A program made the position numbers and the translations under genes. From Brucella pecoris (lineage in GTDB: Bacteria; Pseudomonadota; Alphaproteobacteria; Rhizobiales; Rhizobiaceae), in NCBI RefSeq assembly GCF_006376675.1, contig NZ_VEWK01000018.1, forward strand, positions 1 through 42,281: a stretch of DNA of 42,281 nt, in the 5' to 3' direction. Under the pieces are notes generated by a model. The model saw only the letters and a program-made list of their open reading frames with translations. It was not told where the DNA came from and did not search any database. Within the stretch, counting starts at the first letter, position 1; every line of letters starts with the position of its first letter. This document shows positions 1 to 6,813 of this stretch, piece by piece.

Positions 1-34
1 GATAAAGCTATGATGAGCCGAAAATCCTCTCTTC

Positions 35-580
35 TTAATTAAACCAGTTTTGTCTCAAAGGCCCTGATGTCGGACACTTTCCGACTACCCATTTGAGTGG
101 CTCATTCCATAGATGGATACCAGACTGGTCACCCCGACACCGACAGCCCACGGCCAGATCGAGTTCGCCTTTCTCCATTGTTTCCAGCAAAGAGGCGGTA
201 TTAGAAATCTGGATTTCCAGCGTTCGCTTTGAACGAGAGTCCTGAAACCTTTTCAGCACCGAGGGCAGCCATGTGCTCGTCAGATCATCGGATGCACCTA
301 TCCGCAAATGAAACGCGTTGGTGCTTCCTTTCATAAGGGTCCGCGCTTCCTCGCTCAAGCGCAAGATCGCCTTTGCATAACCCAACAGCGACTGCCCCTG
401 CGGGGTCAGCGCAACCGTACGGGTACTACGTTCGAAAAGGACGTTTCCCGCCTGCTCCTCTAGCCGCTTGATATGTGCGCTGACGGCGGATTGCGTCAGG
501 TTCAGTTGCTGCCCTGCCCTCGTAAAACTCGATGCGCCAGCGACTGCCTCAAAGGTCCGCAACAGCACGATATCGAACAT
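35..580 (-). pseudogene. Truncated LysR-family transcriptional regulator
   Basis: The first about 60 residues form a clear LysR winged helix-turn-helix (LRTFEAVAGASSFTRAGQQL, then SAVSAHIKRLEEQAG), followed by the linker helix and the start of the effector-binding domain (LRIGASDDLTSTWLPSVLKRF). The protein stops after about 181 residues, while LysR proteins are usually near 300, so most of the second effector-binding lobe is missing. The other two minus-strand frames also reach stops close by or show no LysR-like continuation. I placed the start at ATG 580 because the LysR fold begins there. The gene is divergent from the LysE-type exporter at 684, the usual arrangement for an exporter and its regulator. 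It probably binds DNA poorly or without effector control, if it is made at all. The missing part could lie outside the window only if the gene were split by an insertion. Confidence 0.75.
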
Positions 581-593
581 TGTTTCACCTCGG

Positions 594-613
594 ATCATGA
601 TTAATAGCATGAT
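594..613. promoter_or_regulatory. Inverted repeat between LysR and LysE genes, candidate LysR operator
   Basis: The divergent intergenic region holds ATCATG-N8-CATGAT in an AT-rich stretch. Its position between a LysR gene and its divergent partner, and its dyad form, fit a LysR-type binding site. This is an inference from position and symmetry only. Confidence 0.4.
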
Positions 614-683
614 GATAAATCGTTTCTCATGATCAATAAAGTTTGGTTGACTCTGCCTTGGCGGGAGATCGGAGGTCGGCAGT

Positions 684-1298
684 ATGTTGCTGGAAACCTG
701 GATACCGTTCTTTCTTGCCACACTGGCTTTTGCATTCATGCCGGGCCCGGCCATTCTGTATATGTCGGCACAGACCCTGGCCTACGGTCACAGGGCAGGT
801 TTGATGGCAGCCCTCGGCATCCATCTCGGGTGCTACATCCATATAGTGGCGGCAGCTGTCGGATTGGCGGTGCTGCTCGACAATGCGCCTGTGCTCTACT
901 CGTTCGTCCGGATGGCGGGAGCACTCTATATGTTATGGCTTGGTGGAAGGATGATCTTTCCGGGCACCGAGCAAGAAACTAAAGCTCCGATACAGCACAG
1001 AGGCATTCTGCGCGACAGCATAGTGGTCGAAGTGCTCAATCCGAAGACTGCGTTGTTTTTCCTGACGTTCCTGCCCCAGTTTGTGGACCCGCAAGCACCG
1101 ATGCCAAGCTGGCTTCAGTTCCTGTTGCTGGGCACTATCGTCAACGGTGCATTTTCGCTTGGCGACCTTGCCTCGATTGGCATTGCTTCTTTTGCCTCGC
1201 CGTTTGTTTCCGCATCCGGCTCCAGGATTTGGGTTTCAAGGGTCAGTGGCACTATCCTGGTCGGACTCAGTGCTGCGATCATGGTGCATGTTTTTTGA
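684..1298 (+). CDS. LysE/RhtB-family amino acid exporter
   Basis: This 204-residue integral membrane protein matches the usual length of the LysE/RhtB superfamily. It has the family hallmark near the N terminus (FAFMPGPAILY, residues about 16-26) and the conserved central NPKTALFFLTFLPQFV segment (about residues 119-133). About six hydrophobic segments are visible. Family members export amino acids or related metabolites by proton antiport. A GGAGG ribosome binding site sits 8 bases before the ATG. It is divergent from the truncated LysR gene at 35-580, its probable former regulator. The substrate cannot be read from the sequence. Confidence 0.9.
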   Translation: MLLETWIPFFLATLAFAFMPGPAILYMSAQTLAYGHRAGLMAALGIHLGCYIHIVAAAVGLAVLLDNAPVLYSFVRMAGALYMLWLGGRMIFPGTEQETKAPIQHRGILRDSIVVEVLNPKTALFFLTFLPQFVDPQAPMPSWLQFLLLGTIVNGAFSLGDLASIGIASFASPFVSASGSRIWVSRVSGTILVGLSAAIMVHVF

Positions 1299-1335
1299 GA
1301 GCCCTCTTTCATCAATTGCGACACCAAGGTGAGAA

Positions 1336-1673
1336 ATGCCGAACTTTCTGATGAAATTCTTTGCCTAGTCGCCTATTCTCTGTTGATTGTCGGTTGTCAT
1401 ATCAGCCCTCCCGCCTAAGCCAATAACAAACTGATTGGCAAAGCCACCGAGACCGACGACCAGCTTAAGCAGCTGTTCAATGAGGCAGGTGAAAGCTGCC
1501 TCCATAACCGCAGTCATGACGTAAATGTGGTCGTCTATATATGGCTTGGGCTCAACGAAAGGGACTGGTGCTATGGGCATCGCTTTGAAGCAACCGCACA
1601 GATGGACTGGCACCGCTGCGCCACCAATTCCCAACGCTTTTCACTCGACAAGCTAGCGGAGGTCAGGAGTTAA
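1336..1673 (+). pseudogene. Decayed small lipoprotein gene (frameshift and nonsense)
   Basis: An ATG at 1351 opens MKFFA and then hits TAG at 1366. Shifting by one base gives LVAYSLLIVGC, which completes a lipobox-like signal peptide. The shifted frame reads HISPPA, meets a TAA at 1416-1418, and then continues open for about 84 codons (beginning ANNKLIGKATETDDQL, with WHRCATNSQRFSLDKL near the end) to the TAA at 1671-1673, which overlaps the start of the next gene. Lipoprotein signal, coding-like composition and stop/start overlap downstream suggest a real gene disabled by one frameshift and one nonsense mutation. I do not recognise its family. Confidence 0.6.
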
Positions 1674-1936
1674 TGGTAATGCTGAAACCGATCATCGTTT
1701 TCTTCATCAGTCTTCTCCTGCTCGTACCGATCTGCATCTTTGTCGGGTACGGGATAGGGGAAATCATCGCGGCTTACGTCTACCCCGTAACCAGTCCGTC
1801 GGACAGGTACAAGGGGGATCGCGAACTGTTCGCCGGCGTATACGGCATTATGTTCATTGGCGGTTTTATATATGTCGCTTCCGTCGCCTTCGCTGTGTTC
1901 CGGCTAATCAAAGCCATCCGAAACAGGCCGTTATGA
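1673..1936 (+). CDS. Small two-helix membrane protein of unknown function
   Basis: The 87-residue product has two strong hydrophobic segments (residues about 5-35 and 57-77) separated by a polar stretch containing TSPSDRYKGDREL. Its ATG overlaps the stop codon of the decayed lipoprotein gene upstream (TAATG), and that gene's end carries a GGAG sequence that can serve as ribosome binding site, so the two were probably an operon. I recognise no family. A role in the envelope is likely from the membrane segments only. It may be an orphan now that its partner is broken. Confidence 0.6.
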   Translation: MVMLKPIIVFFISLLLLVPICIFVGYGIGEIIAAYVYPVTSPSDRYKGDRELFAGVYGIMFIGGFIYVASVAFAVFRLIKAIRNRPL

Positions 1937-2108
1937 TATGGCAATACACAGGGGCCAGACGTTGGCAACCAGGGACAGCCCAACCCATTGAGGCGGTCCA
2001 GCTGCGATTGACGTGTGTGCTATTGCAACTTCCTTTACGGCGGACACATTCGTGGCTGACAACGCGGTTAATGCCATAAGAACCACAAGTTTTGCTTAAA
2101 TGCCTCAT
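1931..2108 (-). pseudogene. Frameshifted small exported protein
   Basis: ATG at 2108 follows a good AGGAG ribosome binding site and starts MRHLSKT. Past an AAAA run the original frame loses sense, while the +1 frame gives LVVLMALTALSATNVSA, a typical signal-peptide core and cleavage site, then a short tail ending ANVWPLCIAIS and TAA at 1931-1933. Joining the frames yields an exported protein of about 58 residues. Its end overlaps the convergent gene end at 1936 by a few bases. The frameshift inside the signal peptide suggests a disabled gene or a sequencing error in the homopolymer. Confidence 0.5.
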
Positions 2109-2411
2109 AAAGACTCCTTCATCCCGCGAAAAACTGGATCGCATACAAAAGAACAGACTCGTCTGTGCACAATTTTCTAGATTCATCGCGCATCCAATGT
2201 TCCAATTCAAACAGGCTGCCAACTTTCTCATTTGACCTTGGGGTAGCTATTGGTTCCAGTTACGTTGACAGTGTCCACCCAAATGGCAGAGTAGAAATAG
2301 GCCCACTACCCCGTCGCCAATTGCGACTTAATCGGCAATGCGCTGAGTATCTATCTGGAATTCAAGCTGTTCTTGACTACGTTTTCTGCGTCAAAATGAG
2401 GAATAACTATT

Positions 2412-3065
2412 ATGGCCACTTTTATTCTGATAGCCGGAGGATGGCAGGGCGAGTGGGTCTACCGGAACGTAGCAGATATACTCACCACTCACGGGCACAA
2501 TGTCGTGCCAGTAACGCTTTCGGGACTCGGTGATGTTCCTGCCCCAACGGCCAATCTTGGAATCCATATCCGCGAGGTCGCTGATCTCGTGCAAGCGCAA
2601 GGCGACGATCTTGTCCTTGTCGGGCAATCCTACGGTGGGATGATCGTGAGCGGCGTAGCGGACGTTGATCCATCGCGGATCCTGGCATTGGTTTACGTTG
2701 ATGCTTACGTGCCTAGTTCAGGAGACTCTGTATGGTCGCTGACAACGCCCCGTTTTCGGGACATGTTCGTCACCGGTGTAAAAGCTGACGGGCTGAATTG
2801 CTCCCCGCCTTCCAATCTTGACCCGAGATGCCGCCCGCATCCGATCGGGACGTTCCTCCAGTCAATTACTCTCACCGGACGTTGGCGTGAAGTACCGCGC
2901 AAGACATTCGTTGGCGCGCATGGTTGGGAAGGAAGCCCGTTCCTTGACCTCTACCGACGGTTGAGCCAAGAACCGGAATGGTCGACCTTTTCGCTCAATT
3001 GCGGGCACAACGTAGCACGCCTGGAACCAGAGGCTCTGACCCAGATATTGTTGGCGCAGGTTTGA
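2412..3065 (+). CDS. Alpha/beta-hydrolase fold esterase-like protein
   Basis: The 217-residue protein is a small cytoplasmic alpha/beta hydrolase. It starts with the strand and oxyanion-type motif FILIAGGWQGEW, has the nucleophile elbow GQSYGG with Ser73, and a C-terminal catalytic His in NCGHNVARLEPE (near residue 198). Length and layout resemble the salicylate-esterase/hydroxynitrile-lyase-like subgroup, whose members hydrolyse small esters. The ATG at 2412 has GAGGA about 9 bases upstream. The gene stands alone and converges on the LysR gene at 3092-3955, so no pathway can be assigned from its neighbours. Confidence 0.85.
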   Translation: MATFILIAGGWQGEWVYRNVADILTTHGHNVVPVTLSGLGDVPAPTANLGIHIREVADLVQAQGDDLVLVGQSYGGMIVSGVADVDPSRILALVYVDAYVPSSGDSVWSLTTPRFRDMFVTGVKADGLNCSPPSNLDPRCRPHPIGTFLQSITLTGRWREVPRKTFVGAHGWEGSPFLDLYRRLSQEPEWSTFSLNCGHNVARLEPEALTQILLAQV

Positions 3066-3091
3066 CGAGCCAGTGGCTGCAATTCGTTCGG

Positions 3092-3955
3092 CTACAAACG
3101 AATGGCACCAAGGCTCGTTCTGATATGTTGCATGAAAACCTGAGTTTCCGCCGATACTTCATCTTTTGCAAGGACCAGTTTCATTCCGAGCAAAGGCAGC
3201 GAAGGCAAGGGCTCATGAATGATATGAAGATCTCTTGGCACAGCATTCTTGGTCATGACACTTATGGCCAACCCGGATCGCGAAACGGCGATAAGACCGG
3301 CAATGCTATTGCTGGCATAGGAGACACTATACTGTAATCCGGCTTTCGCCATAGCGTCACAGGCAGCCCGGTGATCCATCGCGTTGGAGGCAGGTAATGC
3401 AAGCGGTATTTTGTCGCCAAACTCATGTTCTTCGAGCGTTGCCTTCGCACCAACCCAGACCATCGCTTCGGTTCGGATGATATCGTTGACTTCGTTCGGA
3501 TTGAGTGTCGAGATCAGAGCGAGATCAACCTGGCCGGAATGGAGCAGGCTGCGCAATTCGACTGTCGGCGCAGCGACAACTTTGATGTCAACATTGCTGT
3601 GGTTGACGCCAAAACTCCTGAAAATCTTCGGAAAGAAAGCCAGTAGATAGTCTTCCGGGCAGCCGAAAACGATGGACCCCTTTAGACCGTGATCAGAGAA
3701 TGCAGCGAGGGCCTCCTCATGCGCTTTCAGAATGCGTTCTGCATAGGTGAGGAATTTTTCGCCAGCACTCGTTAACCGAACACCGCTCCCGCTGCGATGC
3801 ATAAGCGTTTGCCCCAGCGCCTCTTCCAACCGTTGCATCTGCATGGTCACAGCCGATTGCGTTCGCCCCACCTGTAGTGCTGCCGTGCTGAGTGAGCCGG
3901 TTTGCGCAGCGCGAACAAATGTCTGCAACAATCGAGGGTCTAACGATGCCTGCAT
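3092..3955 (-). CDS. LysR-family regulator, probable regulator of the divergent dgdA operon
   Basis: The product is a full-length LysR protein of 287 residues: N-terminal winged helix-turn-helix (LQTFVRAAQTGSLSTAALQV, then QSAVTMQMQRLEEALG), linker helix, and a periplasmic-binding-protein-like effector domain. I chose ATG 3955 because it has CAGGAAA upstream and begins MQASLDPRLLQTF; a TTG at 3976 would add seven residues. It is divergent from the dialkylglycine decarboxylase gene at 4050. In Burkholderia cepacia the LysR-type DgdR is likewise divergent from dgdA and represses it, so this is a reasonable DgdR counterpart by position. Orthology by sequence could not be tested. The effector is probably the operon's substrate. 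Confidence 0.85.
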   Translation of the reverse strand: MQASLDPRLLQTFVRAAQTGSLSTAALQVGRTQSAVTMQMQRLEEALGQTLMHRSGSGVRLTSAGEKFLTYAERILKAHEEALAAFSDHGLKGSIVFGCPEDYLLAFFPKIFRSFGVNHSNVDIKVVAAPTVELRSLLHSGQVDLALISTLNPNEVNDIIRTEAMVWVGAKATLEEHEFGDKIPLALPASNAMDHRAACDAMAKAGLQYSVSYASNSIAGLIAVSRSGLAISVMTKNAVPRDLHIIHEPLPSLPLLGMKLVLAKDEVSAETQVFMQHIRTSLGAIRL

Positions 3956-3966
3956 ATCAATTTTCC

Positions 3967-3991
3967 TGATAATCAAGCGCCATTATTATCA
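3967..3991. promoter_or_regulatory. Inverted repeat, candidate LysR operator for the dgdA operon
   Basis: TGATAAT-N11-ATTATCA lies just upstream of the LysR start and within the 94-base gap to dgdA. Size, AT-rich arms and placement between divergent genes fit a LysR-type recognition site that could control both directions. Confidence 0.5.
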
Positions 3992-4049
3992 AATTTACTT
4001 GGAAGTATCCAGCTGCAATGGTTGATCAAAATTTGGCCGGAGAACCGTC

Positions 4050-5378
4050 ATGTCAAATAACCTCGAGCCCGAATTCTGGGTAAATGTCGACAAACACTTG
4101 ATCCGATACGGAGGTGTATTCGACCCGGCGATCATCGAGCGCGCAGAAGGCTGCTTCGTTTACGATGCCGACGACAGACCCATTCTTGACTTCACCTCCG
4201 GGCAAATGAGCGCGCTCCTCGGCCATTCTCACCCGGCGATCGTGGAGAGAGTAAAAGGACAGGTTGAAACGGTCGCACATCTGTTTAGCGGCATGCTTTC
4301 ACGACCCGTCGTTGAACTCGCACGACGATTGGCACTTCTGGCTCCCGGCCTCGACAAAGTACTGCTTCTCTCTACGGGCGCTGAATCGAACGAAGCTGCC
4401 ATTCGCATGGCAAAGCTCGTAACTGGCAATCACGAAATCGTAGCGTTTTCCAAGAGCTGGCATGGCATGACCGGAGCTGCTGCCTCCGCGACTTATTCGG
4501 CTGGACGAAAAGGTTACGGTCCAGCAATGGCCGGATCGATCACGGTTCCCGCACCCAACACATTCCGTCCTCGCTTCAAGAGGGTCGACGGCTCAATTGA
4601 CTGGCATGCTGAACTTGATGACGCTTTCGCCTTGGTCGATGCCCAATCAACCGGAAGCCTCGCCGCATTCATCGCCGAACCAATCCTCTCCAGCGGTGGT
4701 ATGCTGGAACTGCCGGAAGGCTATCTCAGCGCTCTCAAAGATAAATGCCACGAACGCGGCATGCTTCTTATTCTCGATGAGGCTCAGACGGGAATTGGTC
4801 GCACCGGGGAAATGTTTGCTTATCAGCGCGATGGTGTCACACCGGACATTCTGACCATTTCCAAAACGATTGGTGCGGGTTTGCCACTGTCGGCAGTGCT
4901 GACGACTACCAAGATCGAGCAGGAGGCCTTTGAGCGCGGGTTCCTCTTCTATACAACCCACGTCTCGGACCCGCTGCCAGCAGCGGTCGGTCTGGCAGTG
5001 CTGGATGTTGTCGAGGAGCAGAATCTAGTCGCACGAGCACGGCACCTCGGCAAAAAGCTGATCGACGGTCTCAATGCAATCAAGCAGCGCTACGAATGTG
5101 TCGGCGATGTTCGCGGACGCGGTCTGTTCGTGGGCATGGAGATTGTCAAGAACCGCACCAGCCGGCAACCGGACCACGAATTAGGTGCGCGCATTGCGAA
5201 AGAAGCGTTCAACCGCGGTTTGAACATGAACATCGTCAAGCTGCCGGGTATGGGCGCTGTCTTCCGTATCGCACCTCCATTGATCATCGCCGAAGAAGAA
5301 ATCGATCTCGGCCTCGATATTATTGCCCAATCCATCGAACACGAACTTATGACTGATCAAAAGGCAGCAGCAGAATGA
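4050..5378 (+). CDS. dgdA: 2,2-Dialkylglycine decarboxylase (PLP enzyme)
   Basis: This 442-residue class III aminotransferase-fold enzyme matches B. cepacia 2,2-dialkylglycine decarboxylase closely along its length as far as I can recall it. Visible matches include DFTSGQMSA (Gln52), HLFSGMLSRPVV, STGAESNEAAIRMAKLVTG, SWHGMTGAA (Trp137), EPILSSGG, the PLP-aspartate motif LILDEAQTG (Asp243), the Schiff-base lysine in TISKTIGAGLPL (Lys272), and FRIAPPL near the C terminus. The family catalyses decarboxylation-dependent transamination, for example 2-aminoisobutyrate plus pyruvate to acetone, CO2 and alanine. It is the first gene of an operon and its TGA overlaps the ATG of the mutase small subunit, which is an unusual partner for this enzyme. 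A related decarboxylating or plain aminotransferase with another substrate remains possible. Confidence 0.9.
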   Translation: MSNNLEPEFWVNVDKHLIRYGGVFDPAIIERAEGCFVYDADDRPILDFTSGQMSALLGHSHPAIVERVKGQVETVAHLFSGMLSRPVVELARRLALLAPGLDKVLLLSTGAESNEAAIRMAKLVTGNHEIVAFSKSWHGMTGAAASATYSAGRKGYGPAMAGSITVPAPNTFRPRFKRVDGSIDWHAELDDAFALVDAQSTGSLAAFIAEPILSSGGMLELPEGYLSALKDKCHERGMLLILDEAQTGIGRTGEMFAYQRDGVTPDILTISKTIGAGLPLSAVLTTTKIEQEAFERGFLFYTTHVSDPLPAAVGLAVLDVVEEQNLVARARHLGKKLIDGLNAIKQRYECVGDVRGRGLFVGMEIVKNRTSRQPDHELGARIAKEAFNRGLNMNIVKLPGMGAVFRIAPPLIIAEEEIDLGLDIIAQSIEHELMTDQKAAAE

Positions 5379-5821
5379 TGAACGCGGCGACGTCAAATCC
5401 TGCGCAACAAAAACAGCCGCAGACAATCCGCGTATTGGTGGCAAAACTTGGCCTCGACGGCCACGACCGGGGAGCGAAAGTCGTGGCTCGCGTTCTCCGC
5501 GACGCTGGTATGGAGGTTATCTATACCGGGCTTTACAAAACGCCTCTTCAAGTCGTTCAGGCGGCAATTCAGGAGGATGTTGACGTTATTGGCGTCAGCC
5601 TGCTTTCGGGCTCTCATGTGCCGTTGTTTCGAGAACTCGGGCGCTGCCTACAAGAACAACGCGCCGGACACATCTTCGTCGTTGCCGGTGGCGTGATTCC
5701 AGAGCAGGACTATGAAGCTTTGATCGATGGCGGTGTCGATGCGATAGTGCCACAGGAAGCGCGTGTAGAAACAATCGTCACTACCATCACCGATCTTGTA
5801 ACGTCCCGTGGCCGCATATGA
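5375..5821 (+). CDS. B12-binding small subunit of an acyl-CoA mutase
   Basis: The 148-residue protein is a free-standing cobalamin-binding domain. It has the base-off/His-on motif DGHDRG at residues 28-33 (His30 would ligate cobalt), GVSLLSGSH for the nucleotide tail, and VAGGVIPEQDYEAL near the C terminus. In isobutyryl-CoA and 2-hydroxyisobutyryl-CoA mutases this domain is a separate small subunit, whereas in methylmalonyl-CoA mutase it is fused to the large subunit. The partner is the large subunit at 6810. The start overlaps the dgdA stop by 4 bases, and its stop overlaps the next ATG. The family identification is firm; the substrate depends on the large subunit. Confidence 0.9.
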   Translation: MMNAATSNPAQQKQPQTIRVLVAKLGLDGHDRGAKVVARVLRDAGMEVIYTGLYKTPLQVVQAAIQEDVDVIGVSLLSGSHVPLFRELGRCLQEQRAGHIFVVAGGVIPEQDYEALIDGGVDAIVPQEARVETIVTTITDLVTSRGRI

Positions 5822-6813
5822 CAGCTGTCGCTCAGGCCCCCTCGCGAAAGAAACCTGCTTATAAGCCATCGCGGGATTTCGTTGCTGATGTTCTCTCCGG
5901 CGACATTTTGGCTATCGCACGTATGATTACGCGTGCTGAAACAGGAATTGCTGAGGCAGGCCCTGCACTGGCGGATATCTACCAACATGCAGGCAAGGCC
6001 CACATCATCGGCATCACCGGCGTACCGGGCGCCGGAAAATCGACCCTCGTTTCTGCGTTGATCAAGGCATTTGCCGCTGATGGCCATAAAGTCGGTGTCG
6101 TTGCCGTCGACCCCAGTAGTCCCTATTCAGGTGGTGCGATCCTCGGCGACCGCGTTCGTATGAGCGAGAACGCGCAGGCGAACAACGCATTCGTCCGTAG
6201 TATGGCCACCCGAGGTCATCTGGGCGGACTTGCGCCGGCCACCTTGCAAGCCGTCGATGTTCTCGATGCCGGTGGCTATTCACCAATTATCATCGAGACA
6301 GTCGGCGTCGGCCAGGATGAAGTTGAAGTCGTTTCGGCAGCACATACGGTTGTCGTGCTTTCCGCGCCCGGTCTTGGCGACGATGTTCAGGCAATCAAGG
6401 CAGGCATTCTGGAAATCGCCGATATCCATACGGTCAGCAAGGCAGACAAGCCCGAGGCAGCCGCCACACTGGCGGCACTAAAAGCCATGATGACACTTGG
6501 TGCACCACCACAACAGACATCGTGGTCGGTCCCCGTTTTCGCGGTCAGCCCGATTACGGGTGACCACGTGAACAAACTCAAGGAGCTAATCCAGCAACAC
6601 TGGCTTCACCTCAATGACAGCGCCGAACTTGCATCCCGCCAGCGAAAAATCTGTATGACGCGAATTTTAGGTGCGGCAAGACGCTTGTTTCACCAGCGTT
6701 TCGTGACCGGCGCTACCGAGATCGAGGCCCTGCTGCAATCGGTTTTGGAGCGACGGGATGACCCAGAGACAGCAGCGCGCACTCTACTCAGCCGCCAAGA
6801 GGCTTTTAAATGA
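5818..6813 (+). CDS. MeaB/ArgK-family GTPase, B12 mutase chaperone
   Basis: The 331-residue G protein has an N-terminal helical arm, the P-loop GVPGAGKST (residues 68-76), the metallochaperone-family segment VDPSSPYSGGAILGDR, and ETVGVGQDEVEV as the switch/Walker B region. These proteins load adenosylcobalamin onto mutases and protect them from inactivation. Placement between the two mutase subunits, with 4-base overlaps on both sides, ties it to this enzyme. The guanine-specificity motif reads SKAD instead of the usual NKxD, which may weaken or alter guanine recognition. Otherwise it looks intact. Confidence 0.92.
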   Translation: MTAVAQAPSRKKPAYKPSRDFVADVLSGDILAIARMITRAETGIAEAGPALADIYQHAGKAHIIGITGVPGAGKSTLVSALIKAFAADGHKVGVVAVDPSSPYSGGAILGDRVRMSENAQANNAFVRSMATRGHLGGLAPATLQAVDVLDAGGYSPIIIETVGVGQDEVEVVSAAHTVVVLSAPGLGDDVQAIKAGILEIADIHTVSKADKPEAAATLAALKAMMTLGAPPQQTSWSVPVFAVSPITGDHVNKLKELIQQHWLHLNDSAELASRQRKICMTRILGAARRLFHQRFVTGATEIEALLQSVLERRDDPETAARTLLSRQEAFK

